Notes under the pieces: generated by a model
Databases searched by the model: none
What the model was told of the DNA's origin: nothing
What the model saw: the letters and a program-made list of their open reading frames with translations, nothing else
Part shown: positions 16,798 to 28,419 of the stretch, in pieces
Position numbering within the stretch: the first letter of the stretch is position 1
How the letters are laid out: each line of letters opens with the position of its first letter
Position numbers and translations under genes: made by a program
Assembly: GCA_020072765.1 (NCBI GenBank)
Contig: JAIQGD010000001.1
Location: 62,001 to 126,000 of the forward strand
Length of the DNA: 64,000 nucleotides
Direction: 5' to 3'
From: Terriglobia bacterium
Lineage (GTDB): Bacteria > Acidobacteriota > Terriglobia > Acidiferrales > UBA7541

Positions 16798-18644
16798 GCC
16801 GCGCCCTGGAAAAACCCCGCACGGGCTTTTTGGTCACCTTCGATGCGGCGAAGGAGCCCATCTGGAGCCTGCCCGGCGAAACGATCCTCGACTGCGCGCG
16901 GCGCGCTGGCGTGCGCGTCTCCAGCGTCTGCGGCGGCCGTGGACTCTGCAAATCCTGCGTGATCCGTATCAAGGAAGGGCCCGCGGAAGAAGCCTCGCCT
17001 CAGGACGTCGAATTCTTCTCTCCCGCGGAGATCGCCCACAACTGGCGGCGCGCATGCCAGACGTTTCCGGTGGGCAATTGCACCGTGGAAGTCTCCGCCC
17101 GCGCAGGGGCCGCGCCGCTGCGCACGCAAATTCGCAGCGAGGACGTGTGGGTCCATCCCGACCCCGCCGTGCGCCTTTGCCCCATCACCGTCACGGAAGC
17201 AAGCCTGGAGCATCCCGCAGCCGATGATTACCGCCTGATGCGCGCGTTGAATGAAAAATGGCCGGGCGCCGGCTCGCGGATCGACGTTGAAGTCTTGCGC
17301 ACCCTGCCTTCGGCGATGCGCGCGCCCGACGGCCAATTGGAAGCGGCCGTGCGATTTGGCGAGGTCGTGGGCGTGCTTCGTCCCGAAAAGAAGCCGTTTC
17401 TGGGCTTGGCCATCGACCTGGGTACGACCAACATCGCAGGATTGCTGGTCGATCTGCGCACCGGGCGCACGCTCAAGAGCGAAGGCATCGAGAACCCGCA
17501 GGCCACCTACGGCGCCGACGTCATCAGCCGGATTGCCCACGCGCGCAGCTCCCCCGAAATACTGCGGAACTTGCGTGATCTGGCCGTGCGCGGCATCAAC
17601 GATCTGGCCCGCACGCTGTGCGCGGCAAGGTCGCTCACCACCGATCGCATCGCCGAAATCGTGGTGGTGGGCAATACGGCGATGCACCATCTCTTTCTCG
17701 GATTGCCGGTCACTCACCTGGGCACCGTGCCGTTTGCGCCTGTGGCATCGAGCCCGCTGGACGTCAAGGCCCGCGATACCGGGCTTGAAGCCATGCCCGG
17801 CGCGTACGTGCATCTGCTTTCCAATATTGCGGGGTTTGTCGGCGCCGATCATACCGCCGTGTTGCTCGCCATCGGCAGCGAACACGAGCGCCGCACCATC
17901 CTGGTCCTGGACATCGGCACGAACACTGAAATATCCCTGCTCCACCAGGGAAAACTGACGAGCCTGTCGTGCCCCTCGGGACCGGCCCTGGAAGGCGGGC
18001 ATATCCGCTGCGGGATGCGCTCGGCTCCCGGGGCCATCGAGGCGGTGAAAATCACCGGCGAGGAAGTGCACTTCGAAACCATCGACGGAGCGCACCCGGT
18101 CGGCATCTGCGGCTCGGGAGTTCTGGACGTCACCGCGCAACTCTACCTGGCGGGGATCGTTAATTCCGGGGGCCGTATGCGAGAGGATCATCCGCGCGTG
18201 CGGTCTCGGGCCGGCCAGCGGCAGTTCGTGCTGGCGGACAAGAGCCAAACGCACGGCCGCTCGGTCGTCTTCACCCAGCACGACATCCGCGCCGTGCAGC
18301 TGGCCAAGGGAGCCATCCGCGCCGCCATCGAGGTGCTGCTCCACGATGCCGGCCTGCAGACCGGGCAAATCGATCAGATCATCATCGCCGGGGCGTTCGG
18401 CGCCTACATTGATCTGGCCAACGCCATCGCCATCGGCATGCTGCCCGACGTGCCGCTGGACCGCATCGCGCAGGTGGGCAACGCTGCCGGCATCGGAGCC
18501 AAACTCGCCCTGGTGTCGCATCCTCACCGGGTCACAGCGCAGAACATTGCCGCCAGCAGCCGCTACATCGAAATGTCCGGGCTGGCGGCTTTCAATACGG
18601 CTTTTATGCACTCAATTGCATTTCCTAAAACACGAAAGAACTGA
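16794..18644 (+). CDS. RACo-type ATP-dependent reductive activator of corrinoid protein
   Basis: The 616-residue protein starts at ATG 16794 in an ATGA overlap. The N-terminal [2Fe-2S] ferredoxin domain shows C-x5-C-x2-C (VCGGRGLCKSC) with a fourth Cys further on (RRACQTF). It is followed by a linker and an ASKHA ATPase domain (LAIDLGTTNIAGLLVDL, DIGTNTEISL, GAFGAYID). This matches RACo/RamA-analogue activators (DUF4445), which use ATP to push an electron onto Co(II) and restore Co(I). It serves the corrinoid protein encoded first in the operon. Confidence 0.92.
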   Translation: MSRALEKPRTGFLVTFDAAKEPIWSLPGETILDCARRAGVRVSSVCGGRGLCKSCVIRIKEGPAEEASPQDVEFFSPAEIAHNWRRACQTFPVGNCTVEVSARAGAAPLRTQIRSEDVWVHPDPAVRLCPITVTEASLEHPAADDYRLMRALNEKWPGAGSRIDVEVLRTLPSAMRAPDGQLEAAVRFGEVVGVLRPEKKPFLGLAIDLGTTNIAGLLVDLRTGRTLKSEGIENPQATYGADVISRIAHARSSPEILRNLRDLAVRGINDLARTLCAARSLTTDRIAEIVVVGNTAMHHLFLGLPVTHLGTVPFAPVASSPLDVKARDTGLEAMPGAYVHLLSNIAGFVGADHTAVLLAIGSEHERRTILVLDIGTNTEISLLHQGKLTSLSCPSGPALEGGHIRCGMRSAPGAIEAVKITGEEVHFETIDGAHPVGICGSGVLDVTAQLYLAGIVNSGGRMREDHPRVRSRAGQRQFVLADKSQTHGRSVVFTQHDIRAVQLAKGAIRAAIEVLLHDAGLQTGQIDQIIIAGAFGAYIDLANAIAIGMLPDVPLDRIAQVGNAAGIGAKLALVSHPHRVTAQNIAASSRYIEMSGLAAFNTAFMHSIAFPKTRKN

Positions 18645-18656
18645 GAGGACTCCATC

Positions 18657-19553
18657 ATGGCTATTCCAGGCGTAATCATCATCGGTGACCGCATGAATCC
18701 CGAGGGCTTCAAGGCCACGCGGGCTTTGCTGGAAGCCGAGGACTTGCCGGGCATTCAGGCGCTGGCAGTGCGTCAAGTGCAAGCTGGCGCGCAGTATCTG
18801 GACGTCACCATCGGCCCGCGCGGCTACAAAGACTCGAAGTTTCTCACCGAGGTGATCCGCGCGGTGCAGGCCGCCGTGGACGTGCCGCTGTGCTTCGATT
18901 ATCCCAGCGCGCCGGTGCAGGAAATCTGCCTGAAGGCCTACGACCCGGCCAAAGCCAAGGGCCACCGGCCGCTCGTGAACTCTCTGGCCGAGACCCGGCC
19001 GGAGATCCTCGACCTGCTCAAGATCCGGCCGTTCAAGGTGGTGGTGATGGGCTCCGAGCGTCTCGAGGACGGCGCGCCCAAATCCAACAAGAAGCCGGAG
19101 GAAGTGATCGCACTGGCCAGGCGGCTGGTGACGATCCTGCGACGCGATCACCACTTCGATCCCAGCGACATTTTCGTGGACATCACCATTCACAGCATCA
19201 TCTCGGACACCGAGGGACTCTCCCGCATGGCGCTCGATGCCATCCGCGGTATCCGCCAGGAACCCGAACTCAAGGGCGTGCACATCATGGGCGGCATCAC
19301 CAACATCGGCAACATGATGCCCCCGCTCAAATTCGACGGCGTCTCCTTGCGGCAGATGGTGGAAAACGCCTTCCTCACCCTCGCCGTGCCGCTCGGCTTC
19401 GACACCATCATGGGCACGCCCTGGAACAATTTCCAGCTTCTGCCCGACGACAACATCGTCCTGCAAACCTACAAGGACTTCATCGAACTCAAGGGCCTCG
19501 ACGCCATGCGCCGCCTCCGCAAACTCTGGGCCCAGGGCGGGGCTTCTGCGCGG
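18657..19553 (+). CDS. Methyltetrahydrofolate:corrinoid methyltransferase (pterin-binding domain) lacking an in-frame stop
   Basis: About 295 residues from ATG 18657 form a pterin-binding TIM barrel of the AcsE/MtvA kind (IIGDRMNPEGFK, YLDVTIGPRG, FDYPSAPVQ, MGGITNIGN, FDTIMGTPWN). It should transfer the methyl from the corrinoid protein to tetrahydrofolate, closing the pathway. Recognisable homology ends near 19540 (RRLRKLWAQGG), but no stop follows. The frame stays open to 21863, entirely antisense to the acyl-CoA synthetase gene, giving the 1068-codon track ORF. A +2-frame TGA at 19574-19576 would end the protein if one frameshift had occurred in the G-rich stretch near 19536-19542. Coordinates given cover the supported part only. 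Confidence 0.85.
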
Positions 19554-22325
<2,772 letters not shown>

Positions 22326-22363
22326 GAACCTTTTCTAAAGGCCCTGGGGCAGGCGCCCGGGGG

Positions 22364-23263
22364 TCACCCACAGACGGTGAGGACCGGGCACGTCGCATGG
22401 GCCACAACCTGGTGTGCCGTGGTCCGCTGGACATGCGTGGCCACGCCGACGTGGCCGCCCGCGCTCCGCACGCCCAACACGATCAAGTCGGCGCCGGTTG
22501 CCTTCGCCGTATCGAGAATCCGCTCCCCAGGCTTTCCGTGCTGCACGATCGTTTCCGGGCGGCACCAGAGCTCCGCCTCGGCGGGCACCAGTTCGTGCAG
22601 CCGGCGCGTCACATCGGCAGCTACGTCTTCCGCGCGTTTGTCGCCCGGCGGCTGTTCCGGACCCGGCACGACGTGCAGCAGGATGAGCCGCGCCTGGTTT
22701 TCCTGCGCCATGGACATGGCGTAGGGCGCCGCCGCCAGGGATGCCGGCGAAAAATCGGTGGGAAAGAGCACCCGGCGAAATCGCGCCGCCTGATGCAGGC
22801 CTTTGCGCGCCCACGGACCGATGGTCATCACCGGCACATGCGAACGCCGGAAAATTTCCTCGGCCACCGAACCCAGCAAGAGCCTTGGTGCTCCCGTCCT
22901 CCCGTGCGTGCCCAGGACGATCAGATCGATGCGGTATTCCTTCACGGCATGTTCGAGAGACGGCCAGACGCCAACTCCCCGTTCCACAATGGTTTCGTGC
23001 GTCAGGCCAACCAGCGCCGCGTCCACCTTCTGCATGTTGGCCTGTGCCGCCTCTTCTTCGGCCACGATGCCCAGCGCCGTTCCCTCCGGCGTCGCGTAGA
23101 TCAAGGGGGATGGAATGAGCACATGGAAGGCGTAAATTTTCGCGCCAAATCCCCGGGCGACCTCGGCGGCATAAGGCAAGGCAGCGTCGGACGGCTCCGA
23201 GAAGTCCGTCAGGTACAAGATGTTCTTGAGCGCAATGCGCGCGCCAGCTTGCACGGTTGCCAT
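22364..23263 (-). CDS. Tandem-domain universal stress protein (second of pair)
   Basis: The 299-residue protein starts at ATG 23263 after a strong AAGGAGG; the track start at 23533 lies in the preceding gene. It has two UspA folds. The first keeps the ATP-binding G-x2-G-x9-GS signature (GTHGRTGAPRLLLGS), while the second has lost it (GVRSAGGHVGVATH). It follows the first USP gene by 65 bp and precedes the ADP-forming synthetase. Together these form a probable operon under the FNR-like site at 24268. Confidence 0.92.
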   Translation of the reverse strand: MATVQAGARIALKNILYLTDFSEPSDAALPYAAEVARGFGAKIYAFHVLIPSPLIYATPEGTALGIVAEEEAAQANMQKVDAALVGLTHETIVERGVGVWPSLEHAVKEYRIDLIVLGTHGRTGAPRLLLGSVAEEIFRRSHVPVMTIGPWARKGLHQAARFRRVLFPTDFSPASLAAAPYAMSMAQENQARLILLHVVPGPEQPPGDKRAEDVAADVTRRLHELVPAEAELWCRPETIVQHGKPGERILDTAKATGADLIVLGVRSAGGHVGVATHVQRTTAHQVVAHATCPVLTVCG

Positions 23264-23328
23264 ATGTGCCTCCTTGGGCTCCATCGCGCTGTGGGTCAGC
23301 CGACGGGCCGAGCCTGTGCCGCTTGGAA

Positions 23329-24216
23329 TCAGCCGCCTCGGACCGTCAAGACCGGACAGGACGCGTGCGTCACCACCTGGTGTACCGTCGCCATGGACAA
23401 GTGCGTGGCGGCTCCGGGCACGCCGGTGGGCTTCCGTGCGCCCAACACGATGAGGTCGGCCCGATAACGGGCGGCCACGTCGAGGATCTTTTCGGCAGGT
23501 TTCCCCCGCTCGACCACGCAGCGCGGCTCGCACCAGAACTTCGCTTCATTGGGCACCATGGCGCGGAGCACGGTTTCGGTGGACGTCGCCAGATCCGCCG
23601 GCACCACAAGTTCTCCCGTCTTCGGCTCCTCCAAAACGTGCAGAAGAGTCAGGGCAGCCTGATGCTCCTGGGCCAGGGAGATGGCATAGGGTGCGGCGGC
23701 TTGCGATTCCGGACCAAAGTCCGTGGCATACAGCACGCTCGATAGCCGGGCTTTTTCCGGCTGCGCATGCGGCCCCACCGTCAGAACCGGACAAGGCGCT
23801 CGCCGCAAGATCTCTTCGGCCTGGGAGCCCAGCAGAAGCCTTCCGAGGCCGGTCCGGCCGCGCGTGCCGAGCACGATCATGTCGATCTTGTATTTTTCGA
23901 GAACACCAGCCAGAACATCCCACGCGGTACCATCGGCAATCACGCTTTCGCTCTGAACCCCGGGGAAGGATGTTCCCAGCGACTTGCGCACGCCCTGCAT
24001 CTCGATTTCGCAGGCTTCGTCCACGGTGGTCTGCCAGGCTTGGGCGGGCACCGCGTAGTTCACCGGCGTCTTCGCGTGCACGACGAACAACTTGGCGCCG
24101 TAGCGGGCTGCCAGATCTCCTGCATACGGAAGGGCGGCATCCGCCGAGGGTGAAAAATCCGTGGCAAGCACTATATTATTCAACGTGATGCGCGTGCCGG
24201 TTTCAGCGACTCTCAT
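23329..24216 (-). CDS. Tandem-domain universal stress protein (first of pair)
   Basis: The 295-residue protein starts at ATG 24216, directly after GGAGGAG; the track start at 24249 has no such site. The N-terminal Usp domain has an intact nucleotide motif (GTRGRTGLGRLLLGS) and the C-terminal domain a degenerate one (GARKPTGVPGAATH). It is clearly a paralogue of the next gene (shared HLSM/HVQR-type TVHQVVTHASCPVLTV ending). Tandem USPs with one functional site act as ATP-binding regulators of growth arrest in other bacteria. An FNR/CRP-like site lies 60 bp upstream. Confidence 0.93.
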   Translation of the reverse strand: MRVAETGTRITLNNIVLATDFSPSADAALPYAGDLAARYGAKLFVVHAKTPVNYAVPAQAWQTTVDEACEIEMQGVRKSLGTSFPGVQSESVIADGTAWDVLAGVLEKYKIDMIVLGTRGRTGLGRLLLGSQAEEILRRAPCPVLTVGPHAQPEKARLSSVLYATDFGPESQAAAPYAISLAQEHQAALTLLHVLEEPKTGELVVPADLATSTETVLRAMVPNEAKFWCEPRCVVERGKPAEKILDVAARYRADLIVLGARKPTGVPGAATHLSMATVHQVVTHASCPVLTVRGG

Positions 24217-24267
24217 CGTCTCCTCCTCTCCCCGATTCTCATCATGCACGCCTTAGGACGCGGCGGC

Positions 24268-24283
24268 TGTGACCCTCATCACG
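24268..24283 (-). promoter_or_regulatory. GTGA-N6-TCAC site upstream of USP operon
   Basis: TGTGA-ccctca-TCACG is centred at 24275.5. A class II promoter would then start near 24234, with CATGAT (24246-24241, four of six matches to TATAAT) as its -10 element. The 18-nt leader would contain the GGAGGAG ribosome-binding site. Confidence 0.68.
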
Positions 24284-24339
24284 CTTCGCCGGCATGCGCT
24301 GGGAGTCCCGTTGCGGTGCACCTGCTGTACGCATGGCAC

Positions 24340-24765
24340 TCACGGCTTCCCTCCGTTGGGCATGGGATGGTGCTCGATGCTCTGCCCCGCAACCCCTTGC
24401 TGCAAAATAAGCTCCATAGCCTTGGCCATTTCTGTGGGCTGCGCCTTGTCTACAACGCAGAACATGCCCGGCCCGGCGAAATTGTGGAGATTGGCCCGTT
24501 TATCGTGCGGTTGAACCAGAATTAAACAGGGGTGCGACGGAATCCTGGAAACCTTTTCGATGAACTGGCCGACGTAGAGATCCGGCACATAGTCATCCAC
24601 GACCAGCGCGTCAAAGTGTTTGGATACGATTTCCTGCAGCGCTTCCCTGCCGCTCCAGGTTGTCCACACTCCATAGCCGTCGTGTTCCAGGAGTTCGCGC
24701 AGCGGCGCGAATTGCTGTTCGTCGTTGCTCACAATCAGAATCCGTCTTCTTTTCCCAGCAGCCAT
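24340..24765 (-). CDS. Stand-alone receiver (CheY-like) domain protein
   Basis: The 141-residue protein consists of a single response-regulator receiver domain. The acidic pocket ND is in ILIVSNDEQ, the phospho-acceptor Asp is in ALVVDDYVPD, and the conserved Lys is in VVDKAQP. There is no output domain, so it must act by protein contact or as a phosphate sink. No histidine kinase is encoded nearby. An FNR/CRP-like palindrome sits 60 bp upstream. The ATG has no good Shine-Dalgarno sequence. Confidence 0.82.
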   Translation of the reverse strand: MAAGKRRRILIVSNDEQQFAPLRELLEHDGYGVWTTWSGREALQEIVSKHFDALVVDDYVPDLYVGQFIEKVSRIPSHPCLILVQPHDKRANLHNFAGPGMFCVVDKAQPTEMAKAMELILQQGVAGQSIEHHPMPNGGKP

Positions 24766-24817
24766 GGGAGGTAGGAGCCTTTTCGCGGATAGAATGGAAC
24801 GAATCGCCTGCTAAATC

Positions 24818-24833
24818 CGTGATCTGCATCACC
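24818..24833 (-). promoter_or_regulatory. GTGA-N6-TCAC site upstream of receiver-domain gene
   Basis: CGTGA-tctgca-TCACC is centred at 24825.5, 60 bp before the receiver gene ATG, nearly the same distance as in front of the USP operon. The -10 region at the class II position is weak (CATTCT). Confidence 0.6.
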
Positions 24834-24920
24834 CTTGCTTGTGACGTGTCGGGGGCCAACAAAATGGGCTGCCGGAAAAACCCTCGGCAGACCCGTGAAT
24901 CGCCTTAAATCATGCAGGTC

Positions 24921-24963
24921 AGTGACGTGGGTCACAGCATCGATCGCTGCAAACAATGATAAT
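24921..24963 (+). promoter_or_regulatory. Class II FNR/CRP-like promoter before Cys-containing hypothetical gene
   Basis: AGTGA-cgtggg-TCACA is centred at 24928.5. GATAAT (five of six matches to TATAAT) occupies 24958-24963, beginning 29.5 bp from the centre, as expected for an activator at -41.5. The predicted start near 24970 leaves only about 12 nt before the ATG. Confidence 0.72.
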
Positions 24964-24981
24964 GGTTTTAAGTTGGATGAC

Positions 24982-25404
24982 ATGCAAAAGGATGAGCGCA
25001 ACTTGCTGGATGTCTTGAGAGCAGAGCTGGAGTTCCTGGAAAAAGGGGGCTATCAGCACACGTCGCTGTTTTCCTGCTGGCCGCCGCTCATCTTTGAGGA
25101 TTCGCCGACGTGTCTGAACTTCCACGCCTTCGACCGCCAGAGACCCTGCTCGGAATGCGCCTTGCTGGAGTTCGTGCCTCCGGATCGCCGGACCGCCAAA
25201 ACTCCCTGCCGTTATATTCCCCTAAACAGCGAGGGGGAAACCGTCGATAACCTATATCGATGGGCGTCCACGGAAGAAACCGAAGCTATTCTTGCCGGCT
25301 GGCTGAAGGCCACGATACGCAAACTTGAAAGCGAGCAGTTCAAGGGGCAGCCTCCGGCAATCACCACTGCCCCGCGTGCGAAATCCGCTTCCGGACAGCT
25401 CTAA
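24982..25404 (+). CDS. Conserved hypothetical protein with paired cysteines
   Basis: I take ATG 24982 (140 residues); the track start at 24835 lies upstream of the promoter site. The protein begins with a charged helix (KDERNLLDVLRAELEFLEKGGY). It then has a Cys-containing core with CSEC, a nearby single Cys and a later PCRYIPL, suggesting metal or iron-sulfur binding. It resembles acidobacterial hypotheticals I have seen, but no function is known. The FNR-like promoter upstream places it with the low-oxygen or stress genes. Confidence 0.7.
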   Translation: MQKDERNLLDVLRAELEFLEKGGYQHTSLFSCWPPLIFEDSPTCLNFHAFDRQRPCSECALLEFVPPDRRTAKTPCRYIPLNSEGETVDNLYRWASTEETEAILAGWLKATIRKLESEQFKGQPPAITTAPRAKSASGQL

Positions 25405-25435
25405 ACGGTCCGCGTGAAAGAAATGAGGCACCCCG

Positions 25436-25690
25436 GTGTTGTCACAATGCGCGAATCCCGCCTGTGCAAGAGAATTTGACCACCGGCACGGACAATTCTT
25501 CCGATTTCCGAGAAGCACCCGCGACGGAGAGCCGCCCGCCAATACCCATTCGGTTCAGCATTTCTGGCTTTGCGGCCACTGCTCCGAGCTTTACACGCTC
25601 AGCTACCGAAGCGATTGCGGCGTGCTCATGACGGAGGCCTTCGCCAACCCGTCCCGCAGCGAAACACCTCGGCTCATCGCGGTCGCCTGA
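25436..25690 (+). CDS. Small zinc-ribbon-like conserved hypothetical protein
   Basis: The 84-residue protein starts at GTG 25436 with TGAGG upstream. It carries two Cys pairs, CANPACAREF and LCGHCSELY, spaced as in a zinc ribbon, with a Trp/Phe/His-rich middle (HSVQHFWLC). It lies 31 bp after the previous Cys-containing gene and is probably cotranscribed. It could bind nucleic acid or a protein partner; function unknown. Confidence 0.65.
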   Translation: MLSQCANPACAREFDHRHGQFFRFPRSTRDGEPPANTHSVQHFWLCGHCSELYTLSYRSDCGVLMTEAFANPSRSETPRLIAVA

Positions 25691-25843
25691 AACCAGAGCG
25701 GCAATTGGACGAGCCGGCGCATTCGGCCGCGCCGGTGCCGAAATTTGTCTTCCCCAGCAGCCTACGGCTCGTCCGCGGGCACCCATCGGTTCCCAAACGG
25801 GGTATTCTTGCTTCCCAAGGGCGAACAGTGCTAGCTTGGTCGC

Positions 25844-28138
25844 ATGGAACGGGTAGCGCTCACGCCCGACCGTTCGGAAGTTAGTCCCGCCGAGGAAAAG
25901 CTCCGCAAACTGCTCAACGGCATACCCGCGGCCCTGCTTCTGGTGGATCGCGAAGGTCTCATCGCCTTGGCCAACGCGCAGGCCGAGCGCATATTCGGGT
26001 ATGCCCCAAATGAACTTGCGGGCCTGGCCATCGAAGTGCTCGTCCCAGAGCAGTTTCGCGAAGCACATCTCCACCATCGCGCCAGCTACTTCCAGACCCC
26101 TGACCTCGGGCCGATGGGCGCGAGGCTGGAACTCAAAGGCCAGCGCAAGGATGGAACTGTTTTCCCCATCGAGGTCAGCCTGAGCCCGGTGGAAGGCGAC
26201 AGCGGCTCTGTCCTAAGCGTGGTCCGGGACATGACCGGCCGCAAGCGGATGGAACAAGCGCTTCTGGTGAGCGAAGAGCGGTTCCGCCGGATTGTTGCTG
26301 AAGTGAAGGATTACGCCATCTTCATGCTGGACCCGCAGGGGCGCGTGCAGACTTGGAATGAAGGCGCGCAACGAATCAAAGGATATGGCGCCGAAGGAAT
26401 CATCGGCCAGCATCTCTCGCGCTTTTACTCCGCCGAGGAGACCGAACGCGGCCAGCCCGAGGAAGCTCTGAAAACTGCCGCGATGGCCGGACGAGTCGAG
26501 ACCGAGGGCTGGCACATCCGCAAAGACGGATCGCGCTACTGGGCCAACATTGTCATCACGGCCATTCACGACCAGGACGGCGAACTCCTCGGTTTCACCG
26601 TCATTGAGCGAGACATCACCGAAGGAAAGCGTGCCCGCGAGGCGTTTCTTCTGGAGATCACCAACACGCTGTTGTCCCAACTGGACGTTTCCGAACTCTT
26701 CTCCGCGATCGCCTCGAGCATCCGCCTGGTGAAGGATTTCGATTATGCCACGCTGGCTCAGTACGATGCGGAAACCAAGATGTTCCGGATCCAGCGGCTC
26801 GATACTTCCACGGACGAGGACGACCCTCCGATCGAAGTGCTGCTGCCAGTTGCCGGATCTCCCGCCGGCTGGGCCTATGCTTCCGGCAAGCCTCTTTTGT
26901 TCAAAGGTGAGCCGGGCGAGCGATTGCCGGTCGAAATGCCGCCTCATCTGCTCTGGCAATCAGTGAAATCCGGCTGCTGGATCCCGCTGCGAGGCCGGGA
27001 AGGCATGCTCGGGACGCTGAACCTCTTCAGCCGGCGCCCAGGCGCCTTTTCCGCCGACGACGTCGGGGCCCTATCGCAATTGGCGAACCAGGTGGGCATT
27101 GCACTCGACAATGCCATGGCCTTCGCGCGCATCTCCGATCTCAATAAAAGCCTGGCGAAAGAAAAGCTCATCCTCGAAGGCGATCTTCGGACCGAACACA
27201 CCTTCGGAGAAATTATCGGCGAGAGCAAGGCTCTGACCAGGGTGTTGAAGCAAGTCGAGACCGTCGCGCCGATCGATTCCACCATCTTGATTCTGGGAGA
27301 GACGGGCACGGGCAAAGAGCTTCTGGCGCGGGCCGCTCATGATCTCAGCCCCCGGCGGGAACGCGCCTTCGTCCGCGTGGATTGCTCGTCCATTCCCGCC
27401 GGACTCCTGGAAAGCGAACTCTTTGGCCATGAAAAGGGTGCTTTTACCGGAGCGATCGCCCAGCAGATTGGAAGGTTCGAGCTGGCCCATCGCGGAACGC
27501 TCTTTCTCGACGAAGTCGGGGAGATCCCCCTCGAGTTGCAGTCCAAACTCTTGCGCATACTCCAGGACAAGCAGTTCGAGCGTCTGGGAAGCGGCCGCAC
27601 GATTACGGTGGACGTACGGATTGTGGCCGCCACCAATCGCGATCTTTCCAAGCTGGTGGCGTCGGGGCATTTCCGCAGCGATCTGTTCTACCGCCTCAGC
27701 GTGTTTCCGGTCGTCATGCCTCCGCTCCGCGAGCGGCCCGAAGATATCCCCATCCTGGCCCACCACTTTCTGTCGAAATTCGCGTCGCGATTAAAGCGGA
27801 ACATTCGCTCCATTCCGCCCGAGTCGCTGGAGGCTCTGCGCCGCTATTCATGGCCCGGCAATGTCAGGGAACTCGAACATCTCATCGAGCGAGCCGTCAT
27901 ACTTTCCCCAGGCTCGACCCTGCGGATTCCCCCGTTTGAACCCGTGCATGCCGATCAGGCCTCTCCCGCGGGGGGTGCCACGTTGACCGAAGTCGAGCGG
28001 GATCACATCCTTCGGGTGCTGCGCGAAACGAAGGGAAAGATCGGAGGGCGGGGCGGCGCCGCCGAGCGCCTGGGGATGAATCGCACCACCCTGAACTCCC
28101 GCCTGCGAAAACTGGGCATTTCTCGCGCCAGCCTGTGA
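25844..28138 (+). CDS. Sigma-54-dependent transcriptional activator with PAS-PAS-GAF sensor (FhlA-like)
   Basis: The 764-residue protein has two PAS domains (~20-135 and ~140-255), a GAF domain (~270-420) and an AAA+ domain with Walker A GETGTGKE, the sigma-54 contact loop GAFTGA and Walker B LFLDEVGE. It ends in a Fis-type helix-turn-helix (GGAAERLGMNRTTLNSRLRKLGI), much like FhlA. It would activate RpoN promoters in response to a redox or small-molecule cue sensed by PAS/GAF. No receiver domain is present. I found no -24/-12 promoter nearby that I would trust, so its targets are unknown. Confidence 0.93.
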   Translation: MERVALTPDRSEVSPAEEKLRKLLNGIPAALLLVDREGLIALANAQAERIFGYAPNELAGLAIEVLVPEQFREAHLHHRASYFQTPDLGPMGARLELKGQRKDGTVFPIEVSLSPVEGDSGSVLSVVRDMTGRKRMEQALLVSEERFRRIVAEVKDYAIFMLDPQGRVQTWNEGAQRIKGYGAEGIIGQHLSRFYSAEETERGQPEEALKTAAMAGRVETEGWHIRKDGSRYWANIVITAIHDQDGELLGFTVIERDITEGKRAREAFLLEITNTLLSQLDVSELFSAIASSIRLVKDFDYATLAQYDAETKMFRIQRLDTSTDEDDPPIEVLLPVAGSPAGWAYASGKPLLFKGEPGERLPVEMPPHLLWQSVKSGCWIPLRGREGMLGTLNLFSRRPGAFSADDVGALSQLANQVGIALDNAMAFARISDLNKSLAKEKLILEGDLRTEHTFGEIIGESKALTRVLKQVETVAPIDSTILILGETGTGKELLARAAHDLSPRRERAFVRVDCSSIPAGLLESELFGHEKGAFTGAIAQQIGRFELAHRGTLFLDEVGEIPLELQSKLLRILQDKQFERLGSGRTITVDVRIVAATNRDLSKLVASGHFRSDLFYRLSVFPVVMPPLRERPEDIPILAHHFLSKFASRLKRNIRSIPPESLEALRRYSWPGNVRELEHLIERAVILSPGSTLRIPPFEPVHADQASPAGGATLTEVERDHILRVLRETKGKIGGRGGAAERLGMNRTTLNSRLRKLGISRASL

Positions 28139-28180
28139 GGATGCCCGGGCGCGTCTCGGCCCGACCGCATCACACGCCCT

Positions 28181-28196
28181 TGTGACAAGCGTCACT
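28181..28196. promoter_or_regulatory. GTGA-N6-TCAC site in gap after sigma-54 activator
   Basis: TGTGA-caagcg-TCACT is centred at 28188.5. It lies in the 281-bp gap before the small basic ORF at 28420. No -10 match is seen at class II spacing in either direction, so the target is unclear. Confidence 0.45.
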
Positions 28197-28419
28197 GCAC
28201 TAGTCCATCCCTTTTTGAGAGCCTCCTTACAAGAGGCGCTGGCGCCCTGGTGATCTGCCAGACCACGCCGCAATTTATACCTCGCGGGCAGACCCGGCAC
28301 CGCCAGCGCCACCCCTTGCGAGAGCGGCAAAGGCCGCCCACAATCTTTTCAGGAACCGCGCCAGAGGGCGCCGTCCGTAGCAGAGAGGGGACTGGATTTC
28401 GGCAGCGGAGGTAGCGCAC

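Noticed and set aside
16338-18611. 757-codon minus-strand ORF
   Set aside because: It is antisense to the activation-domain and RACo genes, which carry clear ferredoxin and ATPase motifs; a GC-rich shadow frame.
14182-18644. UroD-family gene as heme biosynthesis (hemE)
   Set aside because: Its neighbours are all corrinoid methyl-transfer genes and no other heme gene is near, so a methyltransferase role is preferred.
22397-23467. 356-codon plus-strand ORF over the universal stress protein genes
   Set aside because: It is antisense to two USP genes with intact nucleotide-binding motifs and strong ribosome-binding sites.
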